From: an uncultured Bacteroidota bacterium
GTDB taxonomy: Bacteria; Bacteroidota; Bacteroidia; Chitinophagales; Chitinophagaceae
DNA length: 62,942 bases
Direction: 5' to 3'
Assembly (NCBI GenBank): GCA_903938445.1
Contig: CAJADG010000007.1
Span: 82,405-145,346 of the forward strand
Shown here: positions 35,350 through 44,994 of the stretch, piece after piece
Position numbering within the stretch: the first letter of the stretch is position 1
Layout of the letters: each line of letters begins with the position of its first letter
Made by a program: the position numbers and the translations under genes
The notes under the pieces: model-generated
The model's input: the letters and a program-made list of their open reading frames with translations, nothing else
What the model was told of the DNA's origin: nothing
Database searches by the model: none

Positions 35350-37233
35350 CTACCCTTCTTTGTTCTCGTCTAATTTAGCCTTGATTTCAGCTAAAGCGCC
35401 TAAGTCCCCTAAAGTTGATTTCTCTACTTTAGCTTGAATAGTCTTAACCGCTTTCTTAGTCTTTTCAGACTCTACTTTAGCTTCTTTCTTAGCTGCTTCT
35501 TTTTCTTCTACAATATTTTGTTCCCAAATTCTTGCATGAGAAACAACGATTCTCTTTTCATTACGATCAAACTCGATCACCATGAATTGAGCAGTTTCTT
35601 CCGCTTGAACTTGCTTACCATCTTCTTTTGCAAGGTGACGGTTAGGAGCAAAACCTTCTAAGCCATGAGGCAATTGTACGATCGCACCTTTATCGTCTTT
35701 ACGAACGATAGTACCATCATGAATGGATCCAATTGCAAAAGTTTCTTCCAATTGATTCCAAGGATCTTCTTCTAATTGCTTATGACCTAATTGTAATTTT
35801 CTGTTTTCTTTGTCGATGTTTAAGATAATGATGTCGATTGACTCACCTACTTTCACATACTCAGAAGGGTGATTGAAACGCTTTAACCAGCTTAAATCGC
35901 TGATGTGAATCATTCCACCAATTCCTGATTCTAATTCAACAAATACACCATAAGGAGTGATGTTTTTCACTAAACCTTTGTGCTTGCTGTTTTCAGGGAA
36001 TTTATTTTCGATTGCATTCCAAGGATCTTGTGTCATTTGTTTAATGCTCAAGCTCATCTTACGTGCATCTTTATCTAAAGTAACCACCTTCGCTTCATGC
36101 TCATCTCCTAATTTGAAGAATTCTTTAGCGTTGATTGGTGTGTTAGCCCAAGTGATTTCAGAAACGTGTACTAAACCTTCAACACCTGGTTGAATTTCTA
36201 AGAACGCACCGTAATCCTCAATGTTAACTACTTTACCTTTTACAACACTACCTTCCGCTAGGTCGCCTGGTAATACATCCCATGGGTGTGGAGTTAATTG
36301 TTTTAAACCTAAGCTAATACGTTTTTTGTCATCATCAAAGTCTAATACAACCACTTGAATCTTTTGATCCATCTTAACCACTTCACTTGGATGAGAAATT
36401 CTACCCCAAGAAATATCAGTGATGTATAATAAACCATCTAATCCACCTAAGTCCATGAATGCACCAAAGTCAGTGATGTTTTTAACAACACCTTCTAACA
36501 CCTGGCCTTTCTCTAACTTACTCATGATCTCAGCACGTTGTGCTTCGATATCACTTTCAATTAATGCTTTATGTGATACAACGGCGTTCTTAATTGTTTC
36601 GTTAATCTTAACAACTTTAAACTCCATTGTTTTTCCTACGAATTGATCATAGTCTGTAACTGGCTTCACGTCAATTTGAGAACCTGGTAAGAAAGTTTCC
36701 ATACCAAATACATCAACGATTAATCCACCTTTTGTTTTGCTGGTAACTAAACCAGTAACAACTTCACCAGTTTTGTGTACTTCCATAATTCTTTCCCAAG
36801 CACGGAAGATACGAGCAGACTTACGGCTTAAGTGAAGATTACCATCACGGTCTTCTTTTTCTACTACCATTACTTCTACAGTATCACCAGTTTTAACACC
36901 ATTGGTGTCACGGAATTCATTCAATGATACAAGACCATCACTTTTAAAACCAATGTTTACTACAACATCTGTTTTAGTTAAAGCAACGACTAAGCCATTC
37001 ATGATTTCACCGTCATTGATTTGTACGAAAGTGTTATCATACACTTTATCATACTTTACTCTTTCAGCTTCAGCATAATGACTAACATTACGTTTGTCAA
37101 CGCTCCAGTCGAAATCGTCATGTGCAGTTTCAACAACTACTTCAGGTGCTTTTGTTGTCGCAGTTACATCAACAGTGTTACCACCAGCTGATTCCTGAGC
37201 TTCTGCGTTTAAGTTTTTTGAAAATAATTTCAT
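35350..37233 (-). CDS. rpsA: 30S ribosomal protein S1
   Basis: RNA-binding ribosomal protein that brings messages to the 30S subunit, important in a phylum with few Shine-Dalgarno sites. The 627 residues carry a short variable N terminus and repeated S1 OB-fold domains, each with the GVVKNITDFGAFMDL or GKVVNIEDYGAFLEI pattern and ending ISLGLKQ / MSLSIKQ / LQLGHKQ. About six domains can be counted. The C terminus is Lys/Glu-rich. Single gene between its own promoter and terminator. Confidence 0.96.
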   Translation of the reverse strand: MKLFSKNLNAEAQESAGGNTVDVTATTKAPEVVVETAHDDFDWSVDKRNVSHYAEAERVKYDKVYDNTFVQINDGEIMNGLVVALTKTDVVVNIGFKSDGLVSLNEFRDTNGVKTGDTVEVMVVEKEDRDGNLHLSRKSARIFRAWERIMEVHKTGEVVTGLVTSKTKGGLIVDVFGMETFLPGSQIDVKPVTDYDQFVGKTMEFKVVKINETIKNAVVSHKALIESDIEAQRAEIMSKLEKGQVLEGVVKNITDFGAFMDLGGLDGLLYITDISWGRISHPSEVVKMDQKIQVVVLDFDDDKKRISLGLKQLTPHPWDVLPGDLAEGSVVKGKVVNIEDYGAFLEIQPGVEGLVHVSEITWANTPINAKEFFKLGDEHEAKVVTLDKDARKMSLSIKQMTQDPWNAIENKFPENSKHKGLVKNITPYGVFVELESGIGGMIHISDLSWLKRFNHPSEYVKVGESIDIIILNIDKENRKLQLGHKQLEEDPWNQLEETFAIGSIHDGTIVRKDDKGAIVQLPHGLEGFAPNRHLAKEDGKQVQAEETAQFMVIEFDRNEKRIVVSHARIWEQNIVEEKEAAKKEAKVESEKTKKAVKTIQAKVEKSTLGDLGALAEIKAKLDENKEG

Positions 37234-37240
37234 AATAAAA

Positions 37241-37296
37241 CCGGTGTTTTTAAACCGGACGGCAAAGGTATTACTTTAAGCCAAAAAAAGCCCAAA
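37241..37296 (-). promoter_or_regulatory. Promoter and short hairpin leader of rpsA
   Basis: Minus-strand TACCTTTGC (37262-37270) is an exact -7 box; a TTTG at 37293-37296 lies 22 bases upstream inside the preceding terminator. The transcript would begin near GTCCGG and at once form CCGGT / ACCGG (37241-37258), with the ATG at 37233. A hairpin this close to the start may control S1 translation or protect the 5' end. Confidence 0.65.
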
Positions 37297-37304
37297 AATG
37301 GGCT
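37283..37304 (-). terminator. Terminator after the flavoprotein gene, overlapping the rpsA promoter
   Basis: Stem AGCCC / GGGCT around a six-base loop, followed on the minus strand by a run of seven T. It lies within the -33 region of the rpsA promoter. Confidence 0.7.
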
Positions 37305-37382
37305 GAAAATTACGAAAATATCAAATTATAACTCATTGATTTTCAATTGTAAATTTACTCAATAAAGTGTATGGCTATTCAT

Positions 37383-38642
37383 TTAGGCAATGGATTGCCC
37401 AATATGCTGTGCTGCTAGCCAGCCACTAGTCCAGGCATGTTGAAAATTAAAGCCTCCAGTGATGCCATCTACATCCATCATTTCACCCGCAAAATGCAAG
37501 CCTGGAACTAGTTTGCTTTCCATTGTTTGGGCATCTATATCTTTAACATCTACCCCACCACAAGTAACAAATTCTTCTTTGAAAGTGGTTTTACCTTTTA
37601 TGTCTAAAGTGTATCTCGTTAATAATTGAATGAGCGTTTGTTGATTTGCGCTTTTCAAATCGGCCCACTTTGTATTGATTGCAATACCTGCTTCTTGTAA
37701 TAAAAAATGCCATAATCTTTGGGGCAATTCAAAAGGATTTTTTGAACCCATTTCTCTTTTACCAAAATCCATTCTAAAATTAATCCATTCCATTTTTAAA
37801 GTAGATTCATTAAATGATGAAGTCCAATTAATGATGATGGCTCCTTCATAATTTGCTTCAGCCATTTCTCTTGCACACCATGCAGATAACTTAATGGCTG
37901 CAGGGCCACTGACTCCCCAATGCGTAATAAGCAATGGGCCTATCTCAATATTTTTATTTCCTCTCCACTGAATACTTGCTTTGTCAACTGCCACACCCAT
38001 TAGTGTGGTGATTTTTTTATCTACTGTATTGAATGTAAATAAAGAAGGAACAGGCGCAACAATGCTATGTCCAAATTGAGTAAGCCAACTTAAACGATCC
38101 GATTTTAACATGCCGCCTGTTGCTAAACAAATAGCATCTGCTTGCATGTTTTCACGACCTTGCAATTGTATTGTGAAATTATTTTTTAAGGTTGTACTAC
38201 TTTTATTTTCTGCATGCAGTTTTATATCCAACACTTCATGCTGTGTTAATACCTGAATTTTATATTGATGTATTTTTCTTAAAAAACAATCAATAATAGT
38301 ATCTGAACTATTCGTAGTGGGGAACATACGACCATCTTTTTCGGTATGCAATTGAACTCCGTTTTTTGCAAACCACTCAATGGTATTTTTAGTTGCAAAT
38401 TGATAAAATGCTTTCTTTAAAAAGCGTGGGCCTCTAGGATATTTTTTTAAAAGCACTTCTACATCAGGGCAAGCATGCGTTACATTGCAACGTCCACCAC
38501 CACTCACTTTTACCTTTGATAAAAGTTTATTCGATTTTTCTAAAATAATAATTTCCCAGTGTGGATGTAGTTCCGCAACTTGAATGGCACAAAAAAATCC
38601 AGCAGCACCACCACCTACTACAACTACTTTTTTCTTGTCCAT
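37383..38642 (-). CDS. HI0933-family NAD(P)/FAD-dependent oxidoreductase
   Basis: Flavoprotein of 419 residues in the HI0933/BaiN family. FAD-binding features are VVVVGGGAAGFFCAIQVAEL at the N terminus, the family motif LLSKVKVSGGGRCNVTHAC, CLATGGM, and the C-terminal GLHFAGEMMDVDGITGGFNFQHAWTSGWLA with conserved GGFN. The physiological substrate of most members is unknown. It lies 9 bases after map, where the alpha-operon genes are found in many relatives. Confidence 0.88.
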   Translation of the reverse strand: MDKKKVVVVGGGAAGFFCAIQVAELHPHWEIIILEKSNKLLSKVKVSGGGRCNVTHACPDVEVLLKKYPRGPRFLKKAFYQFATKNTIEWFAKNGVQLHTEKDGRMFPTTNSSDTIIDCFLRKIHQYKIQVLTQHEVLDIKLHAENKSSTTLKNNFTIQLQGRENMQADAICLATGGMLKSDRLSWLTQFGHSIVAPVPSLFTFNTVDKKITTLMGVAVDKASIQWRGNKNIEIGPLLITHWGVSGPAAIKLSAWCAREMAEANYEGAIIINWTSSFNESTLKMEWINFRMDFGKREMGSKNPFELPQRLWHFLLQEAGIAINTKWADLKSANQQTLIQLLTRYTLDIKGKTTFKEEFVTCGGVDVKDIDAQTMESKLVPGLHFAGEMMDVDGITGGFNFQHAWTSGWLAAQHIGQSIA

Positions 38643-38650
38643 ACTATGCG

Positions 38651-39454
38651 TTAATAATAGGAAGTATTCAAATTGATATTTGCTTTTTCAGCAGCTTCAA
38701 TGATAGAGAAGTCAGATAAAATGAATGCTTCATTTTTCTTCACACAAACATCATGCTCAAAATGCACAGAAGGTTTACCATCCTGTGTTTTCACTGTCCA
38801 TCCATCATCGTCTGTGAATACTTTATGTGTTCCCATATTAATCATGGGCTCAATCGCCAACACTAAATTTTCTTTTAATTTCAATCCTGTACCACGCTTT
38901 CCATAATTAGGCACTTGAGGATCTTCATGTAAATGTTTTCCTAAACCATGCCCTACTAATTCTCTAACAACACCATAGCCATGTTTCTTTTCGGTATGCT
39001 CTTGAATTGCATATCCTATGTCTCCAATTCTATTGTTAGCAATCGCTTTTTCAATCCCTTTATATAAAGACTCTTTTGTGATTTTTACCAATTCAATAGC
39101 CGCCGCATCTGCTTCTCCTAAAATAAAAGTATACGCGTGATCACCATGCCATCCGTTTAATATTACACCAAAATCAATAGATACAATATCGCCATCTTTT
39201 AAAGGTGTTTTGTTTGGGAAACCATGCACCACAACATCATTCACGGATGCACAAATATGATGAGGGTAACCATGATAATTATAAAATGATAATGTCCCTT
39301 TATGATCCTTTGCAAATTCCATGCATAATTGATCGATATCCAATGTCGTCATACCTGGTTTTAAAACTGTAGCCACCTCCGTTAAAGTCTTACTGACAAG
39401 CATTGCTGCTTCTTTCATTAAAACAACCTGCTCCTCCGTTTTAGTGTACATCAT
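38651..39454 (-). CDS. map: Methionine aminopeptidase, type I
   Basis: Removes the initiator Met from nascent proteins. The 267 residues hold the five metal ligands in SIDFGVILNGWHGDHAYTF (two Asp), LVGHGLGKHLHEDP (His), LAIEPMIN (Glu) and SVHFEHDVCV (Glu). Start is one of two adjacent ATGs (39454 or 39451). It follows secY across a strong terminator and is then coupled with the flavoprotein gene, not with infA. Confidence 0.95.
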   Translation of the reverse strand: MMYTKTEEQVVLMKEAAMLVSKTLTEVATVLKPGMTTLDIDQLCMEFAKDHKGTLSFYNYHGYPHHICASVNDVVVHGFPNKTPLKDGDIVSIDFGVILNGWHGDHAYTFILGEADAAAIELVKITKESLYKGIEKAIANNRIGDIGYAIQEHTEKKHGYGVVRELVGHGLGKHLHEDPQVPNYGKRGTGLKLKENLVLAIEPMINMGTHKVFTDDDGWTVKTQDGKPSVHFEHDVCVKKNEAFILSDFSIIEAAEKANINLNTSYY

Positions 39455-39472
39455 AAATTCCCGTTTATTACT

Positions 39473-39507
39473 AAAAAAACAAACCTGCCTTTATGGGACA
39501 GGTTTGT
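39473..39507 (-). terminator. Terminator after secY
   Basis: Nine-base perfect stem ACAAACCTG / CAGGTTTGT, followed on the minus strand by seven T. It ends the large ribosomal protein operon and separates map. Confidence 0.88.
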
Positions 39508-39529
39508 AAATATATATCTTTTAAGAAAA

Positions 39530-40873
39530 TTAAATCCCTGAATTCACAACCCCGTTTCTTCCTTGAACGCGACCAGAGCTCATTAAACCATCATATTGAC
39601 GCATTAATAAGTAAGTCTCAATTTGTTGTAAGGTATCTAAAATAACACCTACCATGATTAATAATGAAGTTCCTCCAAAGAAAGTACTGAATCCTTGTGT
39701 AATTCCTAATCTTTGCGCAAAGCCTGGTAAAATACCTACCAATGCTAATAAAATGGCACCCGGTAAAGTAATTCTATCCATTACTGCTCCAATATAATCC
39801 GTAGTGGGTTGACCCGGCTTAACACCAGGAACAAAACCATTATTACGTTTTAAATCTTCAGAAATTTGCTTAGGATTAAAGATTAATGCAGTGTATAAGA
39901 AAGTAAATCCAATAACCATTACAGAGTAAATTAACATGTACCATACATTACTATGGTCGTTGAAAATACGAACTATACCTTGCGCTGAATCTAAATTTGT
40001 GAACGAAACTAAAGTAGGTAAGAACATAATTGCTTGCGCAAAAATGATGGGCATAACACCCGCACTGTTCACTTTTACTGGTAAAAATTGACGAGCACCT
40101 CCCACTTGAGCACCACCAATCACTTGCTTAGCATAAGTTACAGGGATCTTACGAACACCTTGCACTAATACAATCAAGCCCATGATGATCGTTACTAATA
40201 CAGCCACCTCAATTAAGAATATTAATAAACCACCACCGCCTTTTTGGCTTTTAGAACCGAATTCTAAAATGATAGATTGTGGTAAACGACCTAAGATACC
40301 CACCATGATAATGATAGAAGTACCATTACCTAAACCTTTATCTTGGATTTTTTCACCTAACCACATTACAAACAATGTACCTGCTGTTAAAGTGATTACA
40401 GTTGATAACCAGAAATATGCTTTGTAAGATTCAATTAATGCATCACCATTCGTGCTCTTTAAATAAGCAACATAGGCACCCGCTTGAAAAGCTGTAACAA
40501 TTACTGTTAAATAACGAGTCCATTGATTAATTTTATTACGACCACTTTCTCCTTCCTTTTGAATTTTTTGTAATTGAGGAACTAAGATTGTCATCAATTG
40601 CATAAAAATAGAAGCAGAGATATACGGCATAATACCTAATGCTAAGATAGATGCTTGTGAAAACGCACCACCTGCAAACATATCAAAAATACCAAGTAAG
40701 CCATTGCTCTTACCTGCTTTTTGAGCAGCCTCGATTACCAATGGATTAATACCCGGCAAAGTAATTTGCGCACCAATTCTATAAGTTAATACAAGCGCTA
40801 AGGTTACTAAGATTTTACTCTTTAGTTCATCAATAGCCCAAATATTTTTAAATGTATCTAGTAATTTTTTCAT
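39530..40873 (-). CDS. secY: Preprotein translocase subunit SecY
   Basis: Pore of the SecYEG translocon in the inner membrane. The 447-residue protein has ten membrane segments. Markers are LPGINP in the plug region, FAGGAFSQASILALGIMPYISASI, IYNDTSN-like hydrophobic TM3-5, QVIGGAQVGGARQFLPVKVNSAGVMPIIFAQ and the C-terminal MRQYDGLMSSGRVQGR. Standard position after rplO; a hairpin separates the two. Confidence 0.96.
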   Translation of the reverse strand: MKKLLDTFKNIWAIDELKSKILVTLALVLTYRIGAQITLPGINPLVIEAAQKAGKSNGLLGIFDMFAGGAFSQASILALGIMPYISASIFMQLMTILVPQLQKIQKEGESGRNKINQWTRYLTVIVTAFQAGAYVAYLKSTNGDALIESYKAYFWLSTVITLTAGTLFVMWLGEKIQDKGLGNGTSIIIMVGILGRLPQSIILEFGSKSQKGGGGLLIFLIEVAVLVTIIMGLIVLVQGVRKIPVTYAKQVIGGAQVGGARQFLPVKVNSAGVMPIIFAQAIMFLPTLVSFTNLDSAQGIVRIFNDHSNVWYMLIYSVMVIGFTFLYTALIFNPKQISEDLKRNNGFVPGVKPGQPTTDYIGAVMDRITLPGAILLALVGILPGFAQRLGITQGFSTFFGGTSLLIMVGVILDTLQQIETYLLMRQYDGLMSSGRVQGRNGVVNSGI

Positions 40874-40906
40874 CAGAATTTAATTAATGTACAGTCGCCT
40901 TTTAAT

Positions 40907-40933
40907 ATAAAAAGACGCATTTGTAACGCGTCT
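40907..40933 (-). terminator. Possible attenuator between rplO and secY
   Basis: Six-base perfect stem AGACGC / GCGTCT with loop of nine, followed on the minus strand by TTTTTA. It lies in the 74-base rplO-secY gap. It could reduce secY transcription relative to the ribosomal protein genes. Confidence 0.45.
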
Positions 40934-40947
40934 CAATATACAAAAAT

Positions 40948-41397
40948 TTATTTGATAATTTCAATGGTACCACCAGCTGCTACGATTGCATCTTGTGCTT
41001 TCTGACTAGCTTTGTTTACTCTGAAATTGATCTTTGTTTTTAATTCACCAGTTGCCAAAATCTTCACTAAGTCAGTGCGTTGGATCAAACTGTTCATGTA
41101 TAAATTCTCTGGAGTAATTTCTGTGAAACCGTACTTCTCGATCAATTGGTCTAATTGACCTAAGTTGAATACTACATACTCAACACGATTGATGTTCTTA
41201 AAGCCACGCTTTGGAACACGACGTTGAATTGGCATCTGACCACCTTCGTGCGCCATTTTACTTTTGTAACCAGCACGAGACTGACCACCTTTGTTACCTT
41301 TTGTAGAAGTACCACCTTTACCAGATGCTTCTCCTCTACCAATTCTAATTGCTTTGTGTACTGAACCTGCTGCAGGTTGTAAATTGTGTAATTTCAT
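40948..41397 (-). CDS. rplO: 50S ribosomal protein L15
   Basis: Large-subunit protein, 149 residues. Family markers: MKLHNLQPAAGSVHKAIRIG, GRGEASGKGGTSTKGNKGGQ split by short links, FEGGQMPIQRRVPKRGF-like HEGGQMPIQRRVPKRGFKN, and C-terminal VNKASQKAQDAIVAAGGTIE. In the usual place between rpmD and secY. Confidence 0.96.
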   Translation of the reverse strand: MKLHNLQPAAGSVHKAIRIGRGEASGKGGTSTKGNKGGQSRAGYKSKMAHEGGQMPIQRRVPKRGFKNINRVEYVVFNLGQLDQLIEKYGFTEITPENLYMNSLIQRTDLVKILATGELKTKINFRVNKASQKAQDAIVAAGGTIEIIK

Positions 41398-41458
41398 TTG
41401 TTTGATTTTTACTTTCGGGGAATCTCCCCTCGCTTTAATTAATTAGGAAGAAAAGCAA

Positions 41459-41641
41459 TTAAGCTACTTCTTCTACTTTTACTAAGTGAGACACTTTATC
41501 GATCATGCCTAAAATTTGTGGAGTTGCCTCTACTTCTTTTGAAGCATTCAATTTCTTCAAACCCAAAGCGATCAATGTTTGCTTTTGACGCTCAGATCTG
41601 TCGATACCGCTTTTTACTTGCGTAATTTTTATTTTTTTCAT
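41459..41641 (-). CDS. rpmD: 50S ribosomal protein L30
   Basis: Small large-subunit protein of 60 residues, complete. [20 protein letters not shown] and [25 protein letters not shown] (in parts) match L30. Between rpsE and rplO. Confidence 0.94.
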   Translation of the reverse strand: MKKIKITQVKSGIDRSERQKQTLIALGLKKLNASKEVEATPQILGMIDKVSHLVKVEEVA

Positions 41642-41679
41642 CTTGAATTATTTAACCTGTATTAACAATAGTGGTTAGA

Positions 41680-42201
41680 CTATCCGTTAAATACTTTTGA
41701 TAATTTAATGTTTCTAGTTTTAGCTACTTGAATTGGCTCACGTAATAAACCTAATGCTTTGATAGTTGCTTTCACCACGTTGTGTGGGTTAGCAGAACCT
41801 AAGCTCTTAGCTAATACGTCAGTGATACCAGCGCTCTCTAATACAGCACGCATGCTACCACCCGCAATTACACCGGCTCCGTGAGCAGCTGGCTTAATTA
41901 AAACCTTCGCAGCACCTGATTTACCTAATTGATCGTGAGGAATAGTTCCGTGCATAATTGGCACTTTCACTAAATTCTTCTTAGCATCTTCGATACCTTT
42001 TGTAATAGCTTCTTGAACTTCTTTGGCTTTACCTAAACCTTGACCAACTACGCCATTTTCATTACCTACTACTACTAAAGCTGAGAAGCTAAAAGTACGA
42101 CCACCTTTTGTTGTTTTAACTACACGGTTGATTGAAACTACTTTTTCTTTTAGTTCTACATCACCTGCTGCTTTAACCTTATTTACGTTTACTTTAGACA
42201 T
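41680..42201 (-). CDS. rpsE: 30S ribosomal protein S5
   Basis: Small-subunit protein, 173 residues, at the mRNA entry and decoding fidelity region. N-terminal dsRNA-binding-like domain with [20 protein letters not shown] and [20 protein letters not shown]-terminal domain with [21 protein letters not shown] and [17 protein letters not shown]. Between rplR and rpmD. Confidence 0.96.
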   Translation of the reverse strand: MSKVNVNKVKAAGDVELKEKVVSINRVVKTTKGGRTFSFSALVVVGNENGVVGQGLGKAKEVQEAITKGIEDAKKNLVKVPIMHGTIPHDQLGKSGAAKVLIKPAAHGAGVIAGGSMRAVLESAGITDVLAKSLGSANPHNVVKATIKALGLLREPIQVAKTRNIKLSKVFNG

Positions 42202-42228
42202 GATTTTCTATTAGTATTTTTTTGCGAA

Positions 42229-42579
42229 TTAAAATTGAAGTCCACCCTCTCTTGCACCTTCAGCAACTGCCTTAATTCTTCCGTGGTATAAATTACCACC
42301 TCTGTCAAACACACAAGTTGTGATATTTAAAGCGGCTGCTTTTTTTGCGATGGATTGACCAGCTAATTTAGCTTTTTCAATTTTCACCACTTTTTGAGCT
42401 GCGATGTCTTTTTCTGCAGAAGATGCTGCAGCTAATGTTAAACCATTTTCATCATCAATTAATTGACAATAAATTTCTGCGTTACTTCTGAATACAGACA
42501 AACGAGGTTTAGACGCAGTACCTTGTACTTTCTTGCGAATTCTATATCTGATCTTTTGTCTTTGAGCTAATTTACTCAT
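42229..42579 (-). CDS. rplR: 50S ribosomal protein L18
   Basis: 5S rRNA-binding protein, 116 residues. RKKVQGTASKPRLSVFRSN, IYCQLIDDENGLTLAAASS and CVFDRGGNLYHGRIKAVAEG are diagnostic; ends GAREGGLQF. Between rplF and rpsE. Confidence 0.96.
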   Translation of the reverse strand: MSKLAQRQKIRYRIRKKVQGTASKPRLSVFRSNAEIYCQLIDDENGLTLAAASSAEKDIAAQKVVKIEKAKLAGQSIAKKAAALNITTCVFDRGGNLYHGRIKAVAEGAREGGLQF

Positions 42580-42627
42580 AATATTTATTTTTTAGGGAGC
42601 GATGCTGCCGCTCACTTGTTTTTAATT

Positions 42628-43179
42628 TTATTTACCTGCTGCTTTACCTGCTTTTCTTCTTACGATCTCATCAGAGTATTTAACACCTTTACCTTTGTAT
42701 GGTTCTGGTTTACGTAAGCTTCTTAATTTAGCAGCTACTGCACCGATTAATTGTTTGTCACTTCCTTCTAAGAAAATCTTAGGGTTTTGACCTTTTTCAG
42801 TAGTAGTGGCAACTTTTAATTCCTTAGGTACTTCAAAAATAATGTTGTGAGAATATCCTAAAGCTAAATCCAAAATATTACCTTGGTTTGCTGCTTTAAA
42901 ACCCACACCCACTAATTCTAATTCTTTTTTATAACCTTCAGTTACACCCTTCACTAAGTTTGCAATTAAAGAACGGTATAACCCGTGCATTGCTCTGTGA
43001 CGAATTTGTTCTGTTGGACGTGAAACGATTAACTCAGTTTCAGTGATTTCGATAGTAATATCGCGATCAATTTCTTGCGTTAATTCTCCTTTTGGTCCTT
43101 TTACAGTAACCACTGAATCTTTAACAGTAATGGTAACTCCTTTTGGGATACTTACTGGTTTTTTTCCGATACGTGACAT
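42628..43179 (-). CDS. rplF: 50S ribosomal protein L6
   Basis: Large-subunit protein near the sarcin-ricin loop, 183 residues with two similar domains. MSRIGKKPVSIPKGVTITV at the start and the C-terminal signature KPEPYKGKGVKYSDEIVRRK are typical. A 106-base gap separates it from rpsH, longer than most in this cluster, with only a weak five-pair hairpin (AATGC / GCATT). Confidence 0.96.
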   Translation of the reverse strand: MSRIGKKPVSIPKGVTITVKDSVVTVKGPKGELTQEIDRDITIEITETELIVSRPTEQIRHRAMHGLYRSLIANLVKGVTEGYKKELELVGVGFKAANQGNILDLALGYSHNIIFEVPKELKVATTTEKGQNPKIFLEGSDKQLIGAVAAKLRSLRKPEPYKGKGVKYSDEIVRRKAGKAAGK

Positions 43180-43285
43180 AGTCGCTTTTGTTTTATTGTT
43201 CTACCTAGTTGTTTTCAGCCCCGACTAAAAGGCTTAAATGCATACTAAGCATTAAATTTATTTTTCTTTGTTGCTTACCACTCCA

Positions 43286-43684
43286 TTAAGAGATGGCACA
43301 CAATACTTCACCACCAACATTGTTGGCTTTAGCTTGCTTATCTGTTAATACACCTTTTGATGTAGATAAGATAGCGATACCTAAACCATTGCTTACTCTT
43401 TTGATTTCAGCTGGCTTAGCATATTGACGTAAACCTGGACGGCTGATACGCTCTAATGAACGGATCGCTGGTTGTTTCGTATTCGCATCATACTTTAACG
43501 CGATTTTGATTAAACCTTGTTTAGTATCGTCTTCGAATTTGTATTTTAAAATGTAACCTTGTTCGTACAAGATTTCAGTAATACGCTTCTTTAAATTAGA
43601 TGCAGGGATCTCAACGATTCTATGTTGTGCCATTTGGGCGTTACGAATTCTCGTTAAGTAGTCTGCTATTGGATCTGTTACCAT
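43286..43684 (-). CDS. rpsH: 30S ribosomal protein S8
   Basis: Primary 16S rRNA-binding protein, 132 residues. MVTDPIADYLTRIRNAQMA, SLERISRPGLRQYAK and the C-terminal signature GIAILSTSKGVLTDKQAKANN identify it. In E. coli S8 represses the spc operon; the 99-base gap upstream here holds a six-pair hairpin (TTCAAT / ATTGAA) but no obvious S8 site. Confidence 0.96.
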   Translation of the reverse strand: MVTDPIADYLTRIRNAQMAQHRIVEIPASNLKKRITEILYEQGYILKYKFEDDTKQGLIKIALKYDANTKQPAIRSLERISRPGLRQYAKPAEIKRVSNGLGIAILSTSKGVLTDKQAKANNVGGEVLCAIS

Positions 43685-43783
43685 ATTAGTATTTTAAATC
43701 AGTTCTAAATTTTGTTTTGTTTCAGTATTCAATTCTTTGATTGAACTTAAATCAATGTCGCTTGTTGGTGATGCTTTAAGCTA

Positions 43784-44053
43784 TTACCAGCTCGCCTTTT
43801 TTACACCTGGAATCAATCCGTTCAAAGCCATATCACGGAAGATATTTCTTGATACACCAAAGTATCTCATATATCCTTTAGGACGGCCTGTTAATTGACA
43901 ACGATTGTGCAAACGTACAGGTGATGCATTCTTAGGTAATTTATCTAAACCTGCATAATCTCCAGCAGCTTTTAAAGCAGCGCGCTTTTCTGCATATTGT
44001 TTTACAGTAGCTTCACGCTTTCTTTGTCTTGCTTTAACTGATTCTCTTGCCAT
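43784..44053 (-). CDS. rpsN: 30S ribosomal protein S14 (zinc-free form)
   Basis: Small-subunit head protein of 89 residues. The CxxC pairs of the zinc form are absent. [20 protein letters not shown] and [20 protein letters not shown] with C-terminal [12 protein letters not shown] match the type found in Bacteroidota. Between rplE and rpsH. Confidence 0.96.
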   Translation of the reverse strand: MARESVKARQRKREATVKQYAEKRAALKAAGDYAGLDKLPKNASPVRLHNRCQLTGRPKGYMRYFGVSRNIFRDMALNGLIPGVKKASW

Positions 44054-44066
44054 AATGATGTATTAA

Positions 44067-44642
44067 TTAGTTATTGTCTTTTTTGATATTCTTAAACGGC
44101 ATACCCAATTCTTTCAATAATTCGTATGCTTCTTCATTAGATTGTGCTGAAGTCACAAAAGTGATATCCAATCCAGTGATTTTGTTTACTTTATCGATGT
44201 CGATTTCTGGGAAGATGATTTGTTCAGTTACTCCTAAAGTGTAGTTACCGCGACCGTCGAAAGCTTTATCGCTAACACCTTTGAAGTCACGTACACGTGG
44301 CAAAGCAACTGATACTAAACGATCCAAGAATTCAAACATTTTTTCACCTCTTAAAGTTACGCGAGCGCCAATTGGCATACCCTTACGTAATTTAAAGTTA
44401 GAAATATCTTTCTTAGATAAAGTTGGAACTGCTTTTTGACCAGTGATAGTTGTTAACTCATCGATAGCGATGTCCACTAACTTCTTGTCATTTACTGCGC
44501 CATTTACACCACGGTTGATGCAAATTTTTTCCAACTTAGGAGTTTGCATTACAGACTTGTAACCAAACTTTTTAGATAAAGCAGGTACTACTTCTTTAGT
44601 GTACTTATCTGCTAATCTTGGAGTGTATTTTACGGTACTCAT
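44067..44642 (-). CDS. rplE: 50S ribosomal protein L5
   Basis: 5S rRNA-binding protein, 191 residues. Markers are [73 protein letters not shown] and the C-terminal [17 protein letters not shown]. Start and rplX stop share a base (44642). Confidence 0.96.
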   Translation of the reverse strand: MSTVKYTPRLADKYTKEVVPALSKKFGYKSVMQTPKLEKICINRGVNGAVNDKKLVDIAIDELTTITGQKAVPTLSKKDISNFKLRKGMPIGARVTLRGEKMFEFLDRLVSVALPRVRDFKGVSDKAFDGRGNYTLGVTEQIIFPEIDIDKVNKITGLDITFVTSAQSNEEAYELLKELGMPFKNIKKDNN

Positions 44643-44980
44643 TATTTAATTACCTCCCCTGATTTTTTTGAAATTCTTACTAATTTACCTGTCTCTCTCG
44701 AACGCTTCACTTTCGTTGGAGCGCTAGTTTTAGCATCCCATAACATTACATTACTAATGTTGATAGAAGCTTCTACTTTAACGATACCACCTTTTGTGTT
44801 GGATGCTGATGGTTTAGTGTGCTTAGTTGCGATGGCTACGCCTTCAACAATTACACGACCTTTTTCAACATCTACTTCTAACACTGTGCGAGGTTTTTTC
44901 AAGTCCTTGTCATCTCCAGCAATAACTACAACGCTATCGCCTTTCTTGATGCTGTATTTGGGTTTGAATCTGTTACTCAT
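44642..44980 (-). CDS. rplX: 50S ribosomal protein L24
   Basis: Assembly-initiating large-subunit protein, 112 residues. The KOW motif [20 protein letters not shown] and [22 protein letters not shown] are diagnostic. Between rplN and rplE, with stop and start touching. Confidence 0.95.
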   Translation of the reverse strand: MSNRFKPKYSIKKGDSVVVIAGDDKDLKKPRTVLEVDVEKGRVIVEGVAIATKHTKPSASNTKGGIVKVEASINISNVMLWDAKTSAPTKVKRSRETGKLVRISKKSGEVIK

Positions 44981-44994
44981 AACTTATATTTATT

